A stretch of DNA of 59,502 bases from assembly GCA_003258735.1 (NCBI GenBank), contig QHME01000010.1, forward strand, positions 1-59,502, written 5' to 3'. The position numbers were made by a program, and so were the translations under genes. Below are positions 7,311 to 14,580 of the stretch, in pieces (positions within the stretch are counted from its first letter, which is position 1; each line of letters begins with the position of its first letter). The notes under the pieces were generated by a model. It was given only the letters and a program-made list of their open reading frames with translations. It made no database searches and had not been told where the DNA came from. The stretch comes from Candidatus Melainabacteria bacterium. Its GTDB lineage: Bacteria > Cyanobacteriota > Vampirovibrionia > Gastranaerophilales > Gastranaerophilaceae.

Positions 7311-7916
7311 TTATTTTAATTGCTCCAACAATTCTTTTGTACGAACAGTTATTTCTTTATAATTATTAGCATGTGTCAGATGTCTGCCTACACCAACGGC
7401 TAAAGCACCTGCTTTGATATATAAAGAAACTTCATTAAGATGAACATCTCCTTGTGGAATAACGTTCAAAAACGGCATTGGTCTTAATAGATTTTCTATA
7501 TATTCCACCCCACCCATTGCTGTAATCGGATAAATCTTAACTGCTGGAATACGTGATTTCCACGCACTATACGCTTCATTTGCTGTCGATGTACCTGCAA
7601 TCATGGGAACACGTCTATCTTTTGAGATTTTTAGCAAGTTCTTTTGAAAAATTGGTGAAGAAAGAATTTGAGCACCTGAATCAATAGCAGTTTCAGCCTG
7701 TAGTGAGGTGATAATTCCGCCGGCACAGATAATAGCATCATTTGATACCGCTTTTATTGCGTTATAGATTTCAGGAGTTTCTACATTAATCTCCATAATA
7801 TCAAGTCCGCCTTCTAATAGTGCGTTGACTTTTTCAATAACATCTTTAGGGTCTTTACTTCTAATGATAGGAAATACTTTGTTTTCCTTTAATTTGTCTA
7901 ATAAATTTATGTTCAT
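7311..7916 (-). CDS. eda: KDPG aldolase (2-dehydro-3-deoxy-phosphogluconate aldolase)
   Basis: A 201-residue class I aldolase of the TIM-barrel KDPG/KHG family that cleaves KDPG to pyruvate and glyceraldehyde-3-phosphate. The Schiff-base lysine is K127 in AVKIYP and the acid/base glutamate is E42 in MEINVETP. FPIIR, CAGGI and VGVGRHL are also family motifs. Length is normal. It is the first gene of the eda-kdgK-csaB-flavoprotein operon. AAAGGA lies a few bases before the ATG and an extended -10 upstream. Edd (phosphogluconate dehydratase) is not next to it, so the substrate probably enters as KDG. Confidence 0.92.
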   Translation of the reverse strand: MNINLLDKLKENKVFPIIRSKDPKDVIEKVNALLEGGLDIMEINVETPEIYNAIKAVSNDAIICAGGIITSLQAETAIDSGAQILSSPIFQKNLLKISKDRRVPMIAGTSTANEAYSAWKSRIPAVKIYPITAMGGVEYIENLLRPMPFLNVIPQGDVHLNEVSLYIKAGALAVGVGRHLTHANNYKEITVRTKELLEQLK

Positions 7917-7939
7917 AATCTATCCTTTTTTTTGAATTT

Positions 7940-7948
7940 ATTATATCA
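7940..7948 (-). promoter_or_regulatory. Extended -10 promoter of the eda operon
   Basis: On the minus strand TGATATAAT fits the extended -10 pattern TGNTATAAT and lies 23 bases before the eda ATG. No clear -35 hexamer is seen, as is common for extended -10 promoters. The CHASE2 cyclase starts in the opposite direction 30 bases away. Confidence 0.6.
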
Positions 7949-7977
7949 TAACATTAATATTCATAGGGGAGTGTATT

Positions 7978-9945
7978 ATGAAAAAGATTAAGAATAAATT
8001 ATTCTACATAAATTCGTTTTTATTATATATGTTTTTAGCAATAGTTGCATTTGTACTATCTTTTGTTTATCTGGAGCCAAACGTAAAGAGCTTTTTTATT
8101 TCAACCTTTATGGCAAATAAAGTAGGGTCTGAAAATATATTGGAAATTATTATTGATGATGCTAATCCAGAATATTGGCCTTGGACAAAGGCTATGTATA
8201 CGGATTTACTTGACTATTTTTCGACTTATGCAAAGCCTAAAGTTGTTGGTTTAGATGTATTTTTGCCTTCAATAAATCCTAATATGGATTCAGATAAAGC
8301 TTTTTTGAATAAAATCAGTAAAATGGATAATTTGGTCGTAACTTTTCTACCAAATACGACAAGTGGTGAAGAAGATAAGCAGTTCCTATCAAATTTTCAA
8401 AACAAGCAATCTTTATCAGTGAATAAAGAAGCTTTGATGTGGCATACGCAATATCACAATATTACAAAGGTAGACCCAGAATATTACAGTGTTGCAAAGA
8501 ATTTTGGATTTGTAAAAGTTAATCCTGATAGTGTTGGCAACAGGTTATTTGCAGGTATAAACGTAATTAAAATTGGAGATGCTTATTATCCGTCATTGGC
8601 ATTCAAAATGTATTTGTTAGCCAACAAAACTAATGAGCTAATCTTGAATGATTTTAATGTATTTGTTCCTTCTACTGGCTTGAAAATTCCGAATAAGTTG
8701 AATCTAGATGGGCTTATTCAAACAGATATCAGGTACTACGCTAATAGATTAGCCGAACAAAATGGAAAATTAGTTGATACTCATTCATCGCACTATAGTA
8801 TTCATGCTGCAGATATCTTAAATAGCTACAAACATTTAAAATCTGGCAAATTAGAAAAAAATGATATTTCCCCTGACATATTTAAAGACACTGTGGTATT
8901 TATCGGTGTGAATATTTCAGGACCTGCTGATGATGTTTTTAGGACTCCCATTCAGGAGCGCCATGCCGGAGTAGATGTCCAAGCTACAATGTATGACAAT
9001 ATTGCTAATAACTATTTTATGCATTCTGCGGGATTTTTACCTCAATTATTGAATATTTTACTCCTTTCTTTGATAACTTTTATTCTGATTTTACGTTGCA
9101 AGTTTATAAAATCTTTGCTCTTAGTGTCTCTTATGGATTTTATATTCTTTGCGTTAGTTGGTATTGGTGCATATAACGGCTATTTGATGAGTTTTATTAA
9201 TCCGATTGTTGTTCAATTCGTGACATTAATTTTTGGTTATTCTTTCAAATTTATTTCTGAAAGCCGAAATAAAGAAAAAATTAAACAAGCAATGGGTAAG
9301 TATCTATCAAATGATATTATGAAAAATGTCGTGAGTAATATAGACGATTTAAAACTTGGAGGAAAACGTGCAATTGTAACTGTTTTATTTTCAGATATCA
9401 GAGGGTTTACTAGTCTGAGTGAAAAAATGTCAGCAGAAGAGGTTTCAATGATTTTGAATGAATATTTTTCAGAAATGGAACCGATTATTACTAAATACAA
9501 TGGTGTAATTAACAAGTTTATCGGTGATGCCGTTATGGCAATTTTTGGAGAGCCAATTCAAGATATCAACCACCCTCAAAATGCTGTTAAATGTGCTTAT
9601 GAAATGCTCAAAAAAGTTGAATATTTGCGAGAAAAATGGTTGTACGAAGGTAAACCCAAAATTGAAATCGGTGTCGGTATAAACACTGGTGAAGTTTTTA
9701 TTGGAAATATCGGTACCGAAAACCGTATGGAATATACTGTGATTGGTGATACTGTAAATTTGGCATCAAGAATTGAAAGTTACAATAAAGTTTATAAAAC
9801 TAATTTACTTGTGAGCAGTTCAACTTATGCAAGTATTGCTGATATTGCAGATGTAATCAAAATCAGTGAGGTACAAATTCGCGGTAAAGCGAAGAAAATG
9901 AACATTTATGAAGTATTGCGTATTGATATGAAAAAAGGAAATTAG
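7978..9945 (+). CDS. CHASE2-domain adenylate/guanylate cyclase (class III)
   Basis: The 655-residue membrane receptor cyclase has an N-terminal membrane helix (about 12-32), an extracytoplasmic CHASE2 sensor (about 35-345, with VGLDVFLP and the end motif AGVDVQATMYDNI), three membrane helices (about 350-425), a short linker and a class III catalytic domain (about 460-650). Metal-binding aspartates are in FSDIRGFT and FIGDAVMAIFG. The purine-specifying lysine in NKFIGD and threonine in YTVIGDTVN favour cAMP over cGMP. GGGGAG precedes the start. The expected output is cAMP in response to an unknown extracytoplasmic cue; no cAMP-binding regulator lies in the window. Confidence 0.92.
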   Translation: MKKIKNKLFYINSFLLYMFLAIVAFVLSFVYLEPNVKSFFISTFMANKVGSENILEIIIDDANPEYWPWTKAMYTDLLDYFSTYAKPKVVGLDVFLPSINPNMDSDKAFLNKISKMDNLVVTFLPNTTSGEEDKQFLSNFQNKQSLSVNKEALMWHTQYHNITKVDPEYYSVAKNFGFVKVNPDSVGNRLFAGINVIKIGDAYYPSLAFKMYLLANKTNELILNDFNVFVPSTGLKIPNKLNLDGLIQTDIRYYANRLAEQNGKLVDTHSSHYSIHAADILNSYKHLKSGKLEKNDISPDIFKDTVVFIGVNISGPADDVFRTPIQERHAGVDVQATMYDNIANNYFMHSAGFLPQLLNILLLSLITFILILRCKFIKSLLLVSLMDFIFFALVGIGAYNGYLMSFINPIVVQFVTLIFGYSFKFISESRNKEKIKQAMGKYLSNDIMKNVVSNIDDLKLGGKRAIVTVLFSDIRGFTSLSEKMSAEEVSMILNEYFSEMEPIITKYNGVINKFIGDAVMAIFGEPIQDINHPQNAVKCAYEMLKKVEYLREKWLYEGKPKIEIGVGINTGEVFIGNIGTENRMEYTVIGDTVNLASRIESYNKVYKTNLLVSSSTYASIADIADVIKISEVQIRGKAKKMNIYEVLRIDMKKGN

Positions 9946-9968
9946 GTAATCTGTAGTCAATTTCCTTT
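9934..9968 (+). terminator. Terminator-like hairpin after the cyclase
   Basis: AAAGGAAATT (9934-9943) and AATTTCCTTT (9959-9968) pair perfectly over 10 bp around a 15-base loop that begins at the cyclase stop. The T-run is short. Confidence 0.5.
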
Positions 9969-10011
9969 GAAAGGATAGAATTGAGCAAACTTGTTTGTCG
10001 TTAATTCATCC

Positions 10012-10040
10012 TATTCAGAATTATAGTATTTCTCTGAATA
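10012..10040. repeat. Short inverted repeat in the cyclase-yajQ gap
   Basis: TATTCAGA (10012-10019) and TCTGAATA (10033-10040) are perfect 8-base arms around a 13-base loop. It lies just upstream of the larger repeat at 10060-10155, and another stem (GGATAGAATTGA with TTAATTCATCC) lies at about 9972-10011. The whole 214-base gap is filled with hairpins and holds no gene. Confidence 0.5.
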
Positions 10041-10059
10041 AATCATATACGCACGATAT

Positions 10060-10155
10060 TGTCGTTCCGAACTCGTTTCGGAATCTCAGGTTCAACACTA
10101 TTATTTGAGGTTAAAAGTGTTATATTAGAGACTCTGAAACAGGTCCGATGTGACA
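10060..10155. repeat. Dispersed palindromic repeat, copy A (double-arm)
   Basis: Two imperfect arms of about 40 bases face each other. The left arm (10060-10099) contains CCGAACTCGTTTCGGAATCT and the inverted right arm (10116-10155) contains AGACTCTGAAACAGGTCCGA. The inner AACACT/AGTGTT closes the hairpin. The left arm in reverse complement (GAGATTCCGAAACGAGTTC) matches copy C at 46237-46266 (GAGATTCTGAAACAAGTTC), and the core matches copy B at 18622-18657. It is noncoding and resembles a miniature palindromic element. It lies just downstream of yajQ. Confidence 0.65.
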
Positions 10156-10159
10156 TTAA

Positions 10160-10660
10160 TTATCTATAATTAGTAAATTGTAACGGATAATCATATTTAT
10201 CTTCGTTTTTGCGCAAAGTCTGAATTACTGCTTGTAAATCATCTTTGTCCTTTCCTGTAACTCTTACTTGTTCACCTTGTATTGATGCTTGTACTTTTAA
10301 TTTAGTGGCTTTAATATCAGATACAATTGTTTTGGCAAGTTCTTGAGTTAAACCTTTTTTTAATTCAAATACCTGTCTTACATTACCGCCAAGTGCATTT
10401 TCTACAGGTTTTGGGTCAAGAATTTTTATACTCAAATTTCTTTTTACTAGTTTTGATTGAAGAATATCAACAATATTTCTCAATTTCATTTCATCATTTG
10501 TTGTAATTGTAATTGTCTTGTCTGCCTCTAAATCAACTTCTGAATTTGAATTCTTTAGATCGAATCTTGAAGTTAATTCTCTTTTTACTTGGTCAATAGC
10601 ATTTACAAGTTCTTGTTTATTGTATTCAGAAACAATATCAAAACTACATTCTTTAGCCAT
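10160..10660 (-). CDS. yajQ: YajQ-family nucleotide-binding protein
   Basis: A 166-residue UPF0234/YajQ protein with two RNA-binding-like alpha/beta subdomains. Family motifs visible are the N-terminal SFDIVSEYNKQELVNAIDQ, the RFDLKNS segment, IKILDPKP and the terminal YDYPLQFTNYR. Members bind cyclic di-GMP in some species and tRNA/nucleotides in others; which applies here cannot be read from sequence. AAGGAG sits before the ATG. Hairpin repeats follow its stop, and no other gene is in the same unit. Confidence 0.93.
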   Translation of the reverse strand: MAKECSFDIVSEYNKQELVNAIDQVKRELTSRFDLKNSNSEVDLEADKTITITTNDEMKLRNIVDILQSKLVKRNLSIKILDPKPVENALGGNVRQVFELKKGLTQELAKTIVSDIKATKLKVQASIQGEQVRVTGKDKDDLQAVIQTLRKNEDKYDYPLQFTNYR

Positions 10661-10715
10661 ATTTAAACTCCTTCTTTCAATTATAAAAATATAAACGTTT
10701 AATTAAATATAACAT

Positions 10716-10741
10716 AAAAAAGCAGGATTTTTCAATCCTGC
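10716..10741 (-). terminator. Terminator of the 140-residue cationic protein gene
   Basis: On the minus strand GCAGGATT and AATCCTGC pair perfectly with a GAAA loop and are followed by six T. It lies about 38 bases after the stop codon at 10779. Confidence 0.85.
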
Positions 10742-10778
10742 ACGAGACACACTTCTATTTTCTACCTAATACGAGAAT

Positions 10779-11201
10779 TTATTTTTTGAAAACTGATTTA
10801 ATTTTTGAGCCTAAAGCTTTGATTCCGTTCAAAACTTTGCCACATCCGACTTTTATGCCTGACCAAGCTTTAGAAAATCCACTTTTAAGTTTAGGAGCAA
10901 TTTTCTTTCCGCCTTTCCATAGCAGAACGCATCCACCTATTGCTGCAGCACCCTTAAATATATTTTTCCATGTCTTGCTATCTTTTTCTTTTTGAGATAG
11001 CTCGACTTTATCACCTTTTAGGTTACCTTGTATGGTTATGCCATTCATAGAACCGGTTATTCCCGGGAAATACATTCCGCTGCCATCCATTGTAGAAGGA
11101 GCCATCGGCATTGTCGTTCCTGTTCCTAATGATTCTCCAATATCATCTGTCAAAGCAGGATTCGTCAAATTGTATTTTACACTATCAAACATATCTACCA
11201 T
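10779..11201 (-). CDS. Small cationic protein with a hydrophobic segment, unknown function
   Basis: The product is 140 residues; a second ATG at 11192 is an alternative start. The N-terminal half is Gly/Thr/Met-rich and looks flexible (GESLGTGTTMPMAPSTMDG). At about residues 84-95 a short hydrophobic stretch (GAAAIGGCVLLW) precedes a strongly basic, amphipathic tail with repeating K-x-x-x-G/S-K patterns (GGKKIAPKLKSGFSKAW). I do not recognise a family. The layout resembles the 163-residue protein at 45489. A membrane- or nucleic-acid-associated role is conceivable from the charge, but this is inference. Strong terminator downstream. Confidence 0.65.
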   Translation of the reverse strand: MVDMFDSVKYNLTNPALTDDIGESLGTGTTMPMAPSTMDGSGMYFPGITGSMNGITIQGNLKGDKVELSQKEKDSKTWKNIFKGAAAIGGCVLLWKGGKKIAPKLKSGFSKAWSGIKVGCGKVLNGIKALGSKIKSVFKK

Positions 11202-11314
11202 AAAAAATAACCCTTTTACCTACATATTTATAAAGTATTTTTTGATTAAATAATTTACTTTTTATCAAAAATCTGCTTTAATAAACTTAACAATACAAAA
11301 ATGAGGGCTAGAGT

Positions 11315-11626
11315 ATGAAGAATATGTTTCAAAGATGGTATGATGCAGATGCTGCTGTAAGTCGCGCTATCAATGAATTAGAAAAATCGTCAGAGGAAAT
11401 TCAAATAAGGTGTGCGGATTATATTATTGACTTGTTAAAAGATGTTGAACTTGAAAAATTAAGTTTGGAAGACCAATATAATTACATTATGCGCAGATGG
11501 TATGACAAAAATATCAAGGTTTCACACGCTATTGAATATTTGAGACTCTCTCCAAAAGATGTCAGACGCGAAACTGCTTTAAAAGTTTTGGATTATTTAA
11601 AAGAAATTACCAAAAAAGAATCTTAA
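11315..11626 (+). CDS. Small protein made of two tandem 40-residue repeats
   Basis: The 103-residue protein is almost entirely an internal duplication. Residues 6-45 begin QRWYDADAAVSRAINELEKS and residues 60-99 begin RRWYDKNIKVSHAIEYLRLS; both continue with an R-x-x-A/T helix ending in DxLK(D/E). Each unit is predicted as two helices and starts with RWYD. I do not recognise the family. GAGGG precedes the ATG. An inverted repeat (TTTTTGAT at 11239-11246, ATCAAAAA at 11264-11271) lies in the divergent region shared with the cationic protein gene. The next gene follows 53 bases later in the same direction. Confidence 0.75.
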   Translation: MKNMFQRWYDADAAVSRAINELEKSSEEIQIRCADYIIDLLKDVELEKLSLEDQYNYIMRRWYDKNIKVSHAIEYLRLSPKDVRRETALKVLDYLKEITKKES

Positions 11627-11679
11627 CAATTTAGACTTATTTTTAGATATGTTGTTTAATAGTATCAGGAGGGATTTTT

Positions 11680-12027
11680 GTGTCAAATGAGATAAATAAA
11701 AAAGTAATAGACTTGTTTTCAAGCCATAATAAAAACTGCATACCTCCTGATGTACAAGAGCGTGTAAAGTTCTACGCAGGTTTTAATTATGTTAAACTCA
11801 AAAAAGATACAAACGGAATAAAGTTTAATAAGGAAAATTTGTTAAATTATTCATCAAAATGTCACTATATGGTCTCCGTAATGAGAGAAATCGACGGTGA
11901 AGTTGTTCTTTACAGCTATGATGTTCCTAATACTGATTTGTTCAAATTTATGAAATCGTTTGAGGAAAATACCCTAGATGGCACAATTATAGAAATTGAC
12001 AAATATTTTCCTGAAGATTTAGCATAA
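11680..12027 (+). CDS. Conserved-looking small cytosolic protein, unknown function
   Basis: The 115-residue protein starts at GTG 11680, chosen because AGGAGGGA lies seven bases upstream; no in-frame ATG is nearby. There is no signal peptide or membrane segment. The middle (CHYMVSVMREIDGEVVLYSYDVP) looks like an antiparallel beta sheet, with helices at both ends. I do not recognise it. It is 14 bases upstream of the radical SAM gene and probably belongs to the same transcript, which would place it with RNA/translation functions. Confidence 0.7.
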   Translation: MSNEINKKVIDLFSSHNKNCIPPDVQERVKFYAGFNYVKLKKDTNGIKFNKENLLNYSSKCHYMVSVMREIDGEVVLYSYDVPNTDLFKFMKSFEENTLDGTIIEIDKYFPEDLA

Positions 12028-12041
12028 AGAGAATTGAGAAA

Positions 12042-14567
12042 ATGTGTTTTTTTAATAAGTATCATGAAAGTTTATTTAATTGTACAAAGCCTTACCAATA
12101 TGTAGGAGGCGAATATTTATCCCATAATAAAGATTTTGATAGCGCAAAAGTAAAATTTTTAATGGCATTTCCAGACAAATACGAAGTAGGGATTTCAAAT
12201 TTGGGTGTCAGGGTTTTATATGAATTTATAAATAGAGTTCCTGAATTTATGTGTGACAGAACCTATGCCCCTGAAGCTGATTTTAAACCTGAAACATTGT
12301 ATGGCGTTGAGTCAAAACGTGCAATGAAAGAGTTTGATGGTGTAGGTTTTTCTCTTCAATATGAAATGGCATATCCAACAGTTTTAAAAATGCTTGAAAT
12401 GTCAGGAATTCCTTATCGAAATGAAGATAGAACAGATGATGACCCTATTATATTTGGTGGTGGACCTTGTGCATTTAATCCTCTTCCAATGAGTGATTTT
12501 ATTGATGTATTTTTAATCGGTGATGGTGAAGATTCTATTGTAGAAGTTTGTAAAATTTTAGAACAAACTAAAGGTTTACCGAGAGAAGATAGGATAAAAG
12601 CACTTTGTGAAGGCGAAAATTCCGGCAGGTGGTCAAAAAAATATAGTATTGCCGTAAAAAAACGTGTTGCGCAATTAACTCCTGATACTGCACTTACCTC
12701 TTATCCAATTCCATATTCATCCTCAATTCAGGATAGAGCTGTTGTCGAGATAAGAAGGGGTTGTGGCAGGATGTGTCGTTTTTGCCAACCTGGACATGTA
12801 ACTTTACCTATTAGAGAACGCAGCGCACAAGATATTATAGATATTACCAAGGAACTTGTTAAAAATACCGGATATGATGAATATTCATTGTTATCATTAT
12901 CCTCAAATGATTATGCAAATATTAATGAAGTAATAAAAGAATTGGCTGTAGATTTTAATGATAGAAAAATTTCAGTATCTTTGCCAAGTCAACGTATTGA
13001 CGGATTTAATTTAGAACTTGCAAATTTAGTTCAAAGCGTTAGAAAATCAACAATGACACTTGCTCCAGAAGCAGGTAGTCAGAGACTTAGAGATGTTATC
13101 AAAAAAAATATCACAGAAGAACAAATTATGAATGCTGTTTTGACTCTATATGAAAACGGTTGGTCAAGAGTTAAATTTTATTTTATTTGCGGACTTCCGA
13201 CAGAAACTATTGAAGATATGGAAGAAATGGCAGAATTATTCAGACGTATTCGTTACCGCTCTCGTCTAATAAAAAAAGAAAAGAATTTGAAACATTCACT
13301 TGATTTAACATGCACATTGTCAATTTTTGTTCCAAAACCTTTCACTCCATTTCAATGGTGTCCTCAGATGGATTTGGATGAAGTTACTGAGCATATTCAC
13401 TACTTGATGGAACAAATCAAGCACATAAAAGGTGTCAAAGTTAATTATCACGAAAAATATGTTTCTCTGTTAGAAGCTGTTTTAACTCGTGGAGATGAAT
13501 CAATTTCTAAATATATTGAGGCTCTTTATAAAAAAGGCTGTTATTTGGATGCTTGGGGTGAATATTTTGACAAAAATGTTTGGTTTGAAACGGCTGAAGA
13601 ACTTGGCATTGATTTGAAAAAATTAGCTCAAACTCAATATGATTTAGATACCCCATTACCTTGGGACTTTATAAATATTGGAGTTTCTAAAGACTGGTTT
13701 AAGGCTGAATACAAAAAAGCTCTTGAGGTTGATGCTAATTCTCCGCACCTTGTTCCGACTTGCCAACAACATTGTGTAGGTTGCGGAGTCTGTCAAACTC
13801 TTGGAGTTAAAAAAGTTATGGACACTCCATATAAAGCTAGTGATAAAGCTCAACTTATATTACAGCAAGAGCATGTTGACCCTAAGCTTTGCCCTAAAAA
13901 TGTTAAAGAGGTATTCCGCTATCGTATAAAACTCACTAAGACAGGGACATTGAGATATTTTTCTCATTTAGATTGGCAAAACACCTTCTTTAAATCAATT
14001 TCACGTTCAAATCTTAAAGTAGCATTTTCTTATGGCTTTAATCCTACTATGAAAATATCTATGGGAATTGCTCTTCCGTTATTTTGCGAAAGTAAGACCG
14101 AGTTAGTTGATATTGAATTGTGGGAAGATGTTACAGCGGATTATGTGAAAGATGAATTGTCAAAAGTTTTACCAAAAGAGTCACAAATTCTTGATGTTCA
14201 TAAAATTGATAAATTAGCTCCATCTATTGATCATACAGCTTGTTGGGCTGAATATGAAATTAAAATATTTAACAAAACACTTTACGGTTTTGACGATTTT
14301 GTGTATAATACAGAAAGAGTTTTAGCTTCTGACGAAATTTTAGTCGAGAAGAAAAACAAAAAAGGTTTAGTTCAAAAAACAGACATAAAAAAATCAATTG
14401 GTTCACATCGATTTGAAAAAGAAAGTCTGTTCATAGTATTAAAGACCGGTCAAGGGTCAGAAATTCCGCCACTTAGAGCTGATGTGCTTATGAATGTTAT
14501 AGCACCTGACGTTATTTTTGACATCACGCGTGTAAAATTCTTAACCGAGTCTTTGCATGAGTTATAG
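12042..14567 (+). CDS. B12-binding-type radical SAM protein fused to DUF2344
   Basis: The 841-residue protein fuses two families that are separate genes in many bacteria. Residues 1-570 are the TIGR03960-type part: a B12-binding-like N-terminus (FGGGPCAFNPLPMSDFIDVF) and a radical SAM core with C241-x3-C245-x2-C248 (RRGCGRMCRFCQPGH). Residues 574-584 hold a further C-x3-C-x2-C-x2-C that could bind a second cluster. Residues from about 625 are DUF2344/TIGR03936 (RYFSHLDWQ, FNPTMKISMGIALPL). The substrate is not known to me; constant linkage to RNase E/G implies RNA or ribosome modification. The ribonuclease gene starts 13 bases after its stop. Confidence 0.9.
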   Translation: MCFFNKYHESLFNCTKPYQYVGGEYLSHNKDFDSAKVKFLMAFPDKYEVGISNLGVRVLYEFINRVPEFMCDRTYAPEADFKPETLYGVESKRAMKEFDGVGFSLQYEMAYPTVLKMLEMSGIPYRNEDRTDDDPIIFGGGPCAFNPLPMSDFIDVFLIGDGEDSIVEVCKILEQTKGLPREDRIKALCEGENSGRWSKKYSIAVKKRVAQLTPDTALTSYPIPYSSSIQDRAVVEIRRGCGRMCRFCQPGHVTLPIRERSAQDIIDITKELVKNTGYDEYSLLSLSSNDYANINEVIKELAVDFNDRKISVSLPSQRIDGFNLELANLVQSVRKSTMTLAPEAGSQRLRDVIKKNITEEQIMNAVLTLYENGWSRVKFYFICGLPTETIEDMEEMAELFRRIRYRSRLIKKEKNLKHSLDLTCTLSIFVPKPFTPFQWCPQMDLDEVTEHIHYLMEQIKHIKGVKVNYHEKYVSLLEAVLTRGDESISKYIEALYKKGCYLDAWGEYFDKNVWFETAEELGIDLKKLAQTQYDLDTPLPWDFINIGVSKDWFKAEYKKALEVDANSPHLVPTCQQHCVGCGVCQTLGVKKVMDTPYKASDKAQLILQQEHVDPKLCPKNVKEVFRYRIKLTKTGTLRYFSHLDWQNTFFKSISRSNLKVAFSYGFNPTMKISMGIALPLFCESKTELVDIELWEDVTADYVKDELSKVLPKESQILDVHKIDKLAPSIDHTACWAEYEIKIFNKTLYGFDDFVYNTERVLASDEILVEKKNKKGLVQKTDIKKSIGSHRFEKESLFIVLKTGQGSEIPPLRADVLMNVIAPDVIFDITRVKFLTESLHEL

Positions 14568-14580
14568 AAAAGGAAGATTT

